Positions 1 to 5,552 are shown, numbered from the stretch's first letter. The stretch is DNA of 6,124 nt from Candidatus Woesearchaeota archaeon (GCA_018302165.1 JAGWAA010000049.1:1-6124); one strand, 5' to 3'. Notes: generated by a model from the sequence alone, not told the origin. Program-made: numbers and translations.

Positions 1-8
1 ATTAGATT

Positions 9-905
9 ATGGATTTGAGACCTTTGTTAAAAATGATGTTTAATAGAAGTGAATTACCAGAAAATAGAGTATTAGTTGATCCACATGCACATTTTCATAA
101 GTCTTTAAAACCAAGTGAAGTTGTTCAAGCTTTATATGAAAAAGGAGTTTCTGCGCAAGCAATTTGTGATTATGGTTTAGCAAGTGGAAATCCAGAACAT
201 GTAATTTGTTATGAAGAATTTATTGGAAGATTGAACGAACGCGACATAGAAATAGTTAATTCTGATTATGAAATGACTGTATTAAGAAGAAAAAATGATA
301 ATAGAAGATTAATACTTTTCCAAGGAAGAGAGATGGAAGCTATTGTTGAAGGAAGTCATGGAGGATTTTTGCATGATAACCATCAAATGCATATTGTTGT
401 GCATGGAATGAGACCGGATTATGATTCTGCTCAAGAAATTTTGAAAAGAACTAAAATTGAACATAAGTCTGCAACTATAGCGCATCCATTTACAATCCCT
501 GCAAGAAAAATAGAATTTGTTTATGCAAATAGAGAAGAAAGAGGTACTGTTGTAAAATTAGCAAGAGAATATGGAGCTGCAGTTGAAGGGTTGAATTCAA
601 CAAATTCTTTGTGGATGACACCAACAAATTTTTGGGTTTTTGAAACAGCTAGAAAACAAAAATTGAAAGTTGTTTATGCTTCAGATGCACATGCAAGACC
701 AAGTTTAGAATTAACAAGAGAACAAGTTGGAATTGCAGGAACGACAATTGATAGAAGAATGTTTAATAAAGCTTGGGATGAGGGTAAATTGTCAATATTA
801 ATTAATGAGATGCAATATCAAGGACAAGTTTTTGGAGGAGTACAGAATCCTATATTATTTTACAAAGTTATGATTGCACCAAGAATTGCTAAATTATTAG
901 GATAG
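9..905 (+). CDS. PHP-domain metal-dependent hydrolase (phosphoesterase-like)
   Basis: The 298-residue product carries the scattered metal ligands of the PHP superfamily: DPHAH (D24, H26, H28) near the N terminus, GREME (E108/E110), IAHPF (H159), and ASDAH (D226, H228) near the C terminus. PHP proteins are TIM-barrel-like, usually bind two or three metal ions, and hydrolyse phosphoesters; the substrate here cannot be told. The position where many PHP proteins have a TDH motif reads CDY (53-55), so one usual His ligand appears replaced. The N-terminal 20 residues and the C-terminal 40 (after about 255) look like family-specific additions. An in-frame TAG lies at 3-5, so the ATG at 9 is the first possible start; too little upstream sequence is present to judge a ribosome site. 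It could belong to the histidinol-phosphatase-like or polymerase-associated PHP branches, but I cannot assign it. Family call firm, function open. Confidence 0.8.
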   Translation: MDLRPLLKMMFNRSELPENRVLVDPHAHFHKSLKPSEVVQALYEKGVSAQAICDYGLASGNPEHVICYEEFIGRLNERDIEIVNSDYEMTVLRRKNDNRRLILFQGREMEAIVEGSHGGFLHDNHQMHIVVHGMRPDYDSAQEILKRTKIEHKSATIAHPFTIPARKIEFVYANREERGTVVKLAREYGAAVEGLNSTNSLWMTPTNFWVFETARKQKLKVVYASDAHARPSLELTREQVGIAGTTIDRRMFNKAWDEGKLSILINEMQYQGQVFGGVQNPILFYKVMIAPRIAKLLG

Positions 906-964
906 AGACTTTAAAATATATTTTATAATTATATTTAATGTAACCACCAACTCAGAACAATAGG

Positions 965-981
965 CTACTTAAAATAAGTAG
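965..981. repeat. Perfect 7-bp inverted repeat upstream of the ATPase operon promoter
   Basis: CTACTTA and TAAGTAG are perfectly complementary around an AAA loop. It sits 16 bp upstream of the TATA-like element at 997-1005 and 60 bp after the stop of the PHP gene. It has no U-run after it, so it is a poor terminator candidate; its place just upstream of the promoter fits an operator or activator site. Being AT-rich it could arise by chance. The rest of 906-1041 holds only this and the promoter signals described below. Confidence 0.4.
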
Positions 982-996
982 TAAACAATAAAAATA

Positions 997-1036
997 CTTA
1001 TAAATTGAGAGAAATAAAGCAAAATACGGAGTGATT
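997..1036 (+). promoter_or_regulatory. TATA box and Shine-Dalgarno of the three-gene ATPase operon
   Basis: CTTATAAAT at 997-1005 resembles an archaeal box A; transcription would start about 25 nt downstream, near 1025-1030. GGAGTGATT at 1029-1036 matches much of the archaeal anti-Shine-Dalgarno complement and lies 5 nt before the ATG at 1042. The predicted leader is therefore very short, with the ribosome site nearly at the 5' end of the RNA. No other comparable promoter is seen until 2997, so the three following genes are probably one transcript. Confidence 0.6.
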
Positions 1037-1041
1037 GCTAA

Positions 1042-1263
1042 ATGGAATGGTGGAAAATATTAATTTTAGTTGTGTTGGCGTTTGTTATCATTGTATTAGC
1101 AGCTATGTATTTATTTCAGGATAGTGCTACGAAATATTATAAAAAAGCAAGAAATTTGCATTTTAAAGGAGAGAAAGCATATCATTCTGGAAATTTTGAT
1201 GCTTCTGAGAAATATTATAAAAAAGCTGAAAATTTTAGAAAAAGAGCAAGGGAGTTAGAATAA
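1042..1263 (+). CDS. Small membrane-anchored helical (TPR-like) protein
   Basis: This 73-residue protein has one strongly hydrophobic segment at residues 5-25 (ILILVVLAFVIIVLAAMYLF) preceded by a short MEWWK head, then a Lys/Glu/Tyr-rich helical region to the end. Residues 30-72 contain spaced Ala, Tyr and Gly typical of a single TPR-like helix pair (GEKAYHSGNFDASEKYYKKA). The Lys-rich side following the helix suggests the soluble part faces the cytoplasm (positive-inside rule). The start is set by the SD at 1029-1036. The stop is separated from the next ATG by a single base, so it is almost certainly co-expressed with the two ATPases and may tether one of them to the membrane; this is inference. 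I do not recognise a named family. Confidence 0.75.
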   Translation: MEWWKILILVVLAFVIIVLAAMYLFQDSATKYYKKARNLHFKGEKAYHSGNFDASEKYYKKAENFRKRARELE

Positions 1264-1264
1264 G

Positions 1265-1957
1265 ATGGAATGGTTTGAAGAATTGGACTTTGATGAGAAT
1301 CCTTTATTCATTGAAACAAGATATCATGGTAATGAAGAATTATTGAATGAAGCACTTTATACTATTGAATCAGGGAATATTTTAATAATTGAAGGTGAAG
1401 AAGGTTCTGGAAAAACAAAAATATTGAAAGAAGTAATAAAAAAGTTTGGTGGAAAAGGCGATATTGCGTTCATAGATTGTAAAGAATTAGATAAAGAGTT
1501 GAATGTTGAAAAAGTTATTATAAATAAAAATGGATTAAGTGGATGGTTATTCAAAAAATATCCAAAAAATATGATTCTATTATTAGATAATGTTGAATTC
1601 TTGAGTAATAAGAATATGGAAAGAATAAAATATTTTTATGATAGTAATCATTTGAGAGCTGTTATAATTACAACAAAGGATTCTACAAAATTGAAATTGA
1701 ATGGGAGCATTGAACAAAGGATTAGAAAAACTGCAAAGATTAAGCCATTAACAGAGTTTGAAGCAGTACAAGTTTTAAGAGATAAACTTGGTCAAACAAT
1801 CCTGAGTGATAGAATAATCAAAGAGATTTATAAAAATTCAAATAAGAATATGAAAAAGTTTTTTGATAATTCAGAGAAAGTTTGTAAAATTTATATTGAA
1901 AATAGAAATCTTAATGAAGAAGATGTGAGGAAATTATTTGAAAGAGGTGGAAAATGA
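1265..1957 (+). CDS. AAA+/ORC-like ATPase paralog with altered Walker B
   Basis: The 230-residue protein begins with a W-F-x2-L-x-F-x3-P-type head (residues 3-13) like that of ExeA/ORC-like ATPases. Walker A is GEEGSGKT at 44-51. The Walker B strand MILLLDN (103-109) has Asp108 but Asn109 where the catalytic Glu normally is, so it may bind ATP yet hydrolyse it poorly. QRIRKTAKIKPLTEFEA (151-167) resembles the sensor/arginine and 'PLT' region of Cdc6/ORC/TniB-like ATPases, followed by a helical lid to about 215. It is clearly related to the protein encoded next (same head, same GG after the first helix, LLLD strand, similar lid), suggesting a tandem duplication. A weak SD GGAG lies at 1251-1254, 10 nt before the ATG. 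The end overlaps the next gene by 4 bp. The target process is unknown. Confidence 0.8.
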   Translation: MEWFEELDFDENPLFIETRYHGNEELLNEALYTIESGNILIIEGEEGSGKTKILKEVIKKFGGKGDIAFIDCKELDKELNVEKVIINKNGLSGWLFKKYPKNMILLLDNVEFLSNKNMERIKYFYDSNHLRAVIITTKDSTKLKLNGSIEQRIRKTAKIKPLTEFEAVQVLRDKLGQTILSDRIIKEIYKNSNKNMKKFFDNSEKVCKIYIENRNLNEEDVRKLFERGGK

Positions 1958-2991
1958 ATAAAATTTGGTATAAAGAGATTGGATTCTTTAGTAATCCGTT
2001 TAGTATTAAACCGGCAGCATTTCATGATCAGGCTATTGGATATGAAAAAGTAGTGGATGAAATCTCTTATGGAATATTAAATAAAAAAATTATTCTTGTT
2101 GATGGGGATTATGGAAATGGAAAAAGTACAATCCTAAAAAGATTATTAAATGATTTTGGTGGGAAAAAACAAGTCATATATTATAGTTGTAATAGGATTG
2201 AAGGAAGATTAGATGTAAAAAATTTGTTAAACGGAAGATATGGTATTATTGGGGAATGGTTTGATATGAAGCCAAAAGATATGATTTTACTTTTAGATGA
2301 AGCACAAGATTTAGATGCAAAAGATTACGAAAGAATTTATCCATATTATCAAGAAGGGTATATTAAATCTGTTGTGCTAATGGGTAAAGGGATTAAAAAA
2401 GAAAATATTATTGGTGGTTTGAAAAGTAATCTTGAAGAAGTGGATATGGGAAGATTGAATGAAGACCTTGCCGTGTTGATTATCCGAAAAAGAATTGGAG
2501 ATATACCTTTGCTTACAGATTCAATAATAAGAAAGGTTTACCAAAAGACAGGAGATAATGTTAGAACATTGTTAAAAACTTGTGAAGAACTTTCTAAACT
2601 TTCTATTGATTCAGGAAGACGAAAAGTTACTGAAGAATTTGTAAAACAATACTTCCAAGAAGAGAAGAAAGATAAAGTGGAAGCTAAGGAAGAGAAAAAA
2701 GAAGAAATTAAAGAGAAGAAAGAAAAAGTGGAAGCTAAGGAAGAGAAAAAAGAAGAAAAGAAACCGATTATAATTGATAGAAGAAATGAAAAATTAGAAG
2801 AGAAAGAAAAAAAAGATAAAGTGGAAGCTAAGGAAGAGAAAAAAGAAGAAATTAAAGAGAAGAAAGAAGACAAAAGAAAAGGCGGAAAGGTCTATAAACC
2901 AGATGAATATAAGGGTTTGATGAAAAGTTCTGCTGAAGAATTGTTAAATAAACCAACAGATGAAATCTTTGGAGATGAGCAATATTATTAG
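1954..2991 (+). CDS. AAA+/ORC-like ATPase with Lys/Glu-rich repeat tail
   Basis: A 345-residue protein in two parts. Residues 1-235 form an ATPase paralogous to the preceding gene: head WYKEIGFFSNPF (5-16), Walker A GDYGNGKS (51-58), Walker B ILLLDEAQD (111-119) with the catalytic Glu116 intact, a 'GRLNEDLAVLIIRKRI' lid region (166-181), and a helix bundle to 235. Residues 236-312 are an extremely charged Lys/Glu segment made of repeats, predicted to be a long single helix or disordered linker. The last 30 residues (GKVYKPDEYK to the end, 311-345) change to a mixed composition and could be a short binding motif held at a distance by the linker. A strong SD (GAGGTG, 1944-1949) lies 4 nt before the ATG, which overlaps the previous stop as ATGA. 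An active/degenerate ATPase pair suggests a mixed complex; inference only. Confidence 0.82.
   Translation: MNKIWYKEIGFFSNPFSIKPAAFHDQAIGYEKVVDEISYGILNKKIILVDGDYGNGKSTILKRLLNDFGGKKQVIYYSCNRIEGRLDVKNLLNGRYGIIGEWFDMKPKDMILLLDEAQDLDAKDYERIYPYYQEGYIKSVVLMGKGIKKENIIGGLKSNLEEVDMGRLNEDLAVLIIRKRIGDIPLLTDSIIRKVYQKTGDNVRTLLKTCEELSKLSIDSGRRKVTEEFVKQYFQEEKKDKVEAKEEKKEEIKEKKEKVEAKEEKKEEKKPIIIDRRNEKLEEKEKKDKVEAKEEKKEEIKEKKEDKRKGGKVYKPDEYKGLMKSSAEELLNKPTDEIFGDEQYY
2668..2868 (+). repeat. In-frame direct repeats encoding the Lys/Glu-rich linker
   Basis: An exact 57-bp direct repeat occupies 2668-2724 and 2812-2868, offset by 144 bp (48 codons). A third, 34-bp partial copy at 2725-2758 matches 2674-2707, offset by 51 bp (17 codons). 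All offsets are multiples of three, so the repeats expand or contract the protein without changing frame. Each unit encodes a KVEAKEEKKEE core. The near-identity at DNA level indicates recent duplication by slippage or recombination rather than old protein-level convergence. Confidence 0.9.
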
Positions 2992-2996
2992 TTAAA

Positions 2997-3038
2997 TTTA
3001 AATATTATTTTAGATTATAATTTAGAAGAGGAGGTGAT
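2997..3038 (+). promoter_or_regulatory. TATA box and strong Shine-Dalgarno of the lipoprotein gene
   Basis: TTTAAATAT at 2997-3005 is a good box A starting six bases after the preceding stop. A start about 25 nt downstream would fall near 3027, directly in front of GGAGGTGAT at 3030-3038, which is a full complement to the archaeal 16S 3' end and the strongest ribosome site in the window. The ATG is at 3042. This suggests the lipoprotein gene can be expressed independently and at a high translation rate, although read-through from the ATPase operon is possible. Confidence 0.6.
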
Positions 3039-3041
3039 TAG

Positions 3042-3335
3042 ATGAAAAGGATAATGTTGGTAATAGGGGTTTTAAGTTTGTTATTAGTTAGTGCTTGTTC
3101 AACCCAGGAAAGTTCAGAAGTAACATTAAGTTCTGAACAGATTACAGAGCTTTGTGCTTCAGTCAATACAGTTGATGAAACTGGAGTTGGAGAAGGAGCT
3201 CCGGTTGTTGCGCCTTCAGTAAAAATAAAGAGCATAAAACCTAGTTTCTCTTTTGGTTCAGTTGATTCAGAAGCATGTGTTTGTTATGAATATCCAGAAG
3301 GAACTTGGAATTGTGATCCTGCAGATTGTGGATAA
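3042..3335 (+). CDS. Small Cys-rich predicted lipoprotein
   Basis: The 97-residue product opens with MKR, a hydrophobic stretch (residues 4-16) and a lipobox LVSAC ending at Cys19, which would be the lipidated first residue of the mature protein on the outer face of the membrane. The mature part is 79 residues: a Ser/Thr/Glu-rich segment, a Gly/Pro/Val linker (49-60), and a C-terminal cluster of four cysteines at 79, 81, 91 and 96 (CVC then CDPADC) with aromatic residues between them. The cluster could form two disulfides or bind a metal; Cys38 is also present. Lipoproteins with bacterial-like lipoboxes are known in archaea although the lipidation enzymes are unclear. I do not recognise a family. 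The SD at 3030-3038 fixes the start. Confidence 0.75.
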   Translation: MKRIMLVIGVLSLLLVSACSTQESSEVTLSSEQITELCASVNTVDETGVGEGAPVVAPSVKIKSIKPSFSFGSVDSEACVCYEYPEGTWNCDPADCG

Positions 3336-3340
3336 ATTAA

Positions 3341-3354
3341 TTTTTTTATTTTTT
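3341..3354 (+). terminator. Poly-T archaeal terminator
   Basis: A T7 run, one A, then a T6 run begin five bases after the lipoprotein stop. Archaeal RNA polymerase terminates on such non-template U-tracts without needing a hairpin. The position, just before the next gene's TATA box, fits the end of the upstream transcript. Confidence 0.65.
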
Positions 3355-3361
3355 AGTTAGC

Positions 3362-3369
3362 TTTAAATA
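3362..3369 (+). promoter_or_regulatory. TATA box of the RNase P protein gene (leaderless)
   Basis: TTTAAATA is centred about 25 nt before the ATG at 3391. In archaea transcription starts about 22-27 nt downstream of the box A centre, so the mRNA should begin at or within a few bases of the start codon. In agreement, no Shine-Dalgarno sequence is present in the T-rich stretch 3371-3390. Confidence 0.7.
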
Positions 3370-3390
3370 CATTTTTTCATTATTTATTTT

Positions 3391-3909
3391 ATGGATATCA
3401 TTTGTTTTGATGGGAATGGATATAAAGTTGAAATTCTGAAAAGAATTCCAAATACTTTTATTAGAGAAAATATTATTATTTTGCAAGGTGGTGATGATGA
3501 ATTAAATCGAAAAAACTTGAGTTCTAAGTATGTTGATATATTATTAGATCCACACCAAGGTTATAGAAAAGATAAAATTTATCAAAAAGATTCTGGATTA
3601 AATGAAGTATTATGCAAACTTGCTAAAGAAAATGATATTGCTATAGGTTTTTCACTAAGTTTAATTCTAAATTCAAATAGGCGAGGAGAATTGTTTGGAA
3701 GAATTATACAAAATATTAAATTGTGTAAAAAATATAAAGTTAAAATGGTGATTGGAACTTTTGCTAAGGATAAATCTGAATTACGAAATGAAAAAGATGT
3801 TGAAGCATTGTTCAAAATTCTTGGAATGAATGTTATTGATAGAGAGTTTGTTAAGAAAAGATTAGAGTTTAAGAAAAAGTTTGTTAGGAATGGTGTTAGG
3901 TTAGAATAA
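3391..3909 (+). CDS. rnp3: Ribonuclease P protein component 3 (Rpp30 family)
   Basis: The 172-residue protein matches the archaeal/eukaryotic Rpp30 family, a PHP-like TIM-barrel subunit that pairs with Pop5 and stimulates RNase P RNA during removal of tRNA 5' leaders. Recognisable blocks are VDILLDPH (48-55), the family signature region SGLNEVLCKLAKENDIAIGFSLSLIL (from about 68 to 92), the helix with RGELFGRIIQNIKLCKKYKV (98-117), and the strand MVIGTFAKD followed by a helix. It is shorter than many archaeal homologues (usually somewhat over 200 residues), mainly at the C terminus, consistent with a reduced genome. It starts from a leaderless promoter and is followed after 94 bp by the RNase HII gene. 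Its presence is one of the firmest signs of an archaeal source. Confidence 0.88.
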   Translation: MDIICFDGNGYKVEILKRIPNTFIRENIIILQGGDDELNRKNLSSKYVDILLDPHQGYRKDKIYQKDSGLNEVLCKLAKENDIAIGFSLSLILNSNRRGELFGRIIQNIKLCKKYKVKMVIGTFAKDKSELRNEKDVEALFKILGMNVIDREFVKKRLEFKKKFVRNGVRLE

Positions 3910-3937
3910 AACCTGGAATAGCGGATAGGACTTAGGA

Positions 3938-3947
3938 TTATAATATA
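3938..3947 (+). promoter_or_regulatory. Possible TATA box of rnhB
   Basis: TTATAATATA in the 94-bp gap after the RNase P protein gene is the best box A candidate for rnhB; it would give a start near 3968 and a leader of about 35 nt. No convincing Shine-Dalgarno precedes the ATG at 4004. A second, weaker A/T element (GGTTAAAAAG, 3972-3981) would instead give a leaderless RNA. Either is possible; read-through from the upstream gene also cannot be excluded. Confidence 0.35.
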
Positions 3948-4003
3948 GAGATAGATAAAAATCTACAAAAAGGTTAAAAAGAGAATTGATTATTATTTTT
4001 AAT

Positions 4004-4673
4004 ATGACATTAATTGTCGGGGTTGATGAAGCTGGCAGACTGATTTAAAAATATCAGGCCAAGAGGACCTCTCATCGGACCCTTAGTAATGTGTGGAGCA
4101 GTAGTTGATGATAGTGATATAGCTAGGCTTAAAGAAATTGGAGTTAAAGATTCTAAGTTGCTTACACCAAGAAAGAGAGAAGAATTATTTGAGCCAATAA
4201 AAAAGATTGTCAAGGATTATATTGTATTGATTGTTGAGCCAAAAGAGATTGATGAAGCAGTTAATTCTGAGACGACTAATTTAAATCAACTTGAAGCTAT
4301 TAAAACTGCAATGATTTTAAATGCATTAAAGTTTGACAAAGCAATTGTAGATTGTCCGAGTAATAATATTCCGGCATATAAAGAATTTTTAGAGAAATTT
4401 TTGAAAGAAAAAATAAATTTAGTTTTAGAGCATAATGCTGAAAAAAATATTCCAGTCGCAGCAGCATCTATTATTGCAAAAGTGACTAGGGACAGGGCTA
4501 TTGAACAATTGCAAAAGAAATATGGTGCGATTGGTTCAGGGTATCCTTCAGATCCGACTACTCAAGAATTTTTGAAGAGGAATGCAAAAAAATTCCCAGA
4601 GATATTTAGAAGAAGTTGGGCAACCTATAAAAGATTAGAACAAAATACATTAAAAGATTTTAAGCAAAAATAA
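4004..4673 (+). CDS. rnhB: Ribonuclease HII, interrupted by a 25-nt intron (join 4004-4038, 4064-4673)
   Basis: RNase HII cleaves the RNA strand of RNA/DNA hybrids and removes single ribonucleotides from DNA. Exon 1 encodes MTLIVGVDEAG plus part of Arg12; exon 2 continues RGPLIGPLVMCGAVV to the end, giving 214 residues, a normal archaeal length. The four catalytic acids are present only in the spliced product: D8 and E9 (VDEAGRGP), D108 (AIVDCP) and D155 (IIAKVTRD). Also seen are DSKLL (41-45), HNAEKNIPVAAASIIAKV, GSGYPSDP (169-176) and RRSWATYKR near the end. Read directly, the frame after AGA (4037-4039) meets TAA at 4046-4048, and an ATG-only annotation would start at 4089, losing D8 and E9. 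The gene downstream of the interruption shows no decay, arguing for a functional gene. The 3' end overlaps the convergent channel gene by 14 bp. Confidence 0.92.
4039..4063 (+). other. Bulge-helix-bulge intron (25 nt) in the rnhB pre-mRNA
   Basis: The bases form a canonical archaeal BHB: central 4-bp helix T4033-C4036 with G4058-A4061 (TGGC/GCCA), a 3-nt bulge AGA (4037-4039) on the 5' strand and an opposed 3-nt bulge AGA (4062-4064) on the 3' strand, then an inner stem CTGAT (4040-4044) with ATCAG (4053-4057) closed by an 8-nt A/T loop. Outside, C4032-G4065 pairs, and GATGA (4025-4029) with TCATC (4072-4076) gives a further exon-exon stem. Standard cleavage after the second bulge base on both strands removes 4039-4063 and joins AG to A, recreating the Arg codon and the reading frame. 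Because both bulges read AGA, the product is the same for any equivalent cut position. In archaea such motifs are cut by the tRNA-splicing endonuclease and joined by RtcB; few protein-coding examples (notably cbf5 of Thermoproteota) are known. Confidence 0.86.
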
Positions 4674-5530
4674 GGAATAATAATAAATAAATTATTGGAA
4701 TCACAAAGAATACTGCGTACTCAGTTTTTCTATGAATTCTTTCTGCTAAATCGTTCTTCTTTTGTTCTTGAAGTTCTAGGATCAATATGTTCAAAGTGAA
4801 TGTGAACAATAATACAAAGTAAGTTAAGATCATGAATTTATCTGCAAAAGTCAAATAGCCTACAGGAGGGATTTGGTTTGAAATCGAAACATGGAACATT
4901 ACTGCAGCCACTAAACTTGAACTTGCCATTGCTAATCTAGTTGTGATTTTGTCTGTGTCAATTAAAAAACTACATAAGATTACTAACAAAGTAAATATTA
5001 CTGGAAGGAAAGTTTTCAAAAAAGCGTTGAAAAAGATTCTGGAAATATTGATACTGTAAATATATTGAGAATAAGTTTCATCATATACAGAGTAAGTATG
5101 CTCTGAGACTTCTGCATTCCAACCATCTAAGTTCCAACCAGAAAAAGCAATGGAATCATCAATACCAGATTGGTCCATATTGGCTACATAAACTAATTCA
5201 TCATTAGTCTTTTCTTTGTCCTCAAGAATGATTTCTAATTGTTGAGAATCGAAAGGGAATTTCTTTAAATCAATTTGAGAATTGAGGTTTGCTTGGATAC
5301 GATAAAATTTGGAGTTGGGTTCATCAATAATTTTTTCTATGGTTGAAGCTCTACCATTCATAAATTCAAAATTTTCTGGAGAACATTCATTTTCACATTC
5401 CATAGATAAATAAAAATCTGCTGTGAATGAACCAGTAGAAATATCAAATTTGCCTAAGTTAAGTAAATATAAACCAACTTGGACTTCTTCTTGTGCTGCG
5501 ACTAAAAAGCAAGAAAATTAATTTTTTCAT
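4660..5530 (-). CDS. Pentameric ligand-gated ion channel (Cys-loop receptor family), frameshifted in signal peptide
   Basis: This minus-strand gene encodes a GLIC/ELIC-like channel subunit. The intact frame from 5403 gives 247 residues, but family-like sequence continues upstream (VQVGLYLLNLGKFDISTGSF) to a start at 5530 if one T is removed from the coding-strand T5 (plus-strand 5504-5508). The repaired 289-residue protein has a signal peptide (MKKLIFLLLVAA), an extracellular beta-sandwich with the family's KFPFDSQQLEI block (residues about 90-100), M1 (170-191), pore-lining M2 (195-218), M3 (230-253), a short basic cytoplasmic link and M4 (271-289). Prokaryotic members lack the Cys-loop disulfide, as here; two cysteines (C45, C49) sit elsewhere. 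The N-terminal half of the sandwich is shorter than in GLIC. The subunits form a membrane pore opened by an unidentified ligand. As written the signal peptide is out of frame: sequencing error or real mutation. Confidence 0.85.
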
Positions 5531-5552
5531 AATTTTGGAAGAAAATTTGGAG

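Noticed and set aside
2538..2873. Minus-strand reading frame of 111 codons rich in Ser and Phe
   Set aside because: It is the antisense shadow of the Lys/Glu-rich repeat; GAA/AAG codons read as TTC/CTT on the other strand, and there is no promoter or ribosome site.
4023..4043. Box C-like (TTGATGA) and box D-like (CTGA) sequences suggesting a C/D guide RNA
   Set aside because: Box C lacks the purine first base, the spacing of about 10 nt is too short for a guide, and the TTGATGA comes from the conserved Val-Asp-Glu codons of RNase HII.
4010..4213. Minus-strand reading frame of 67 codons over the start of rnhB
   Set aside because: Antisense to conserved RNase HII codons with no family resemblance and no start signals.
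4089..4673. RNase HII starting at the ATG at 4089
   Set aside because: That start drops GVDEAGRGP with two catalytic acids, while matching sequence lies directly upstream (in frame from 4065, and 4004-4039 before the intron).
4004..4673. rnhB as a plain pseudogene
   Set aside because: Everything outside the 25-nt insert is intact, all catalytic residues are present, and the insert forms a precise splicing motif that restores the frame.
5490..5530. A second BHB intron explaining the channel frameshift
   Set aside because: The frame is restored by removing one base from a homopolymer and no paired bulge structure is visible around it.
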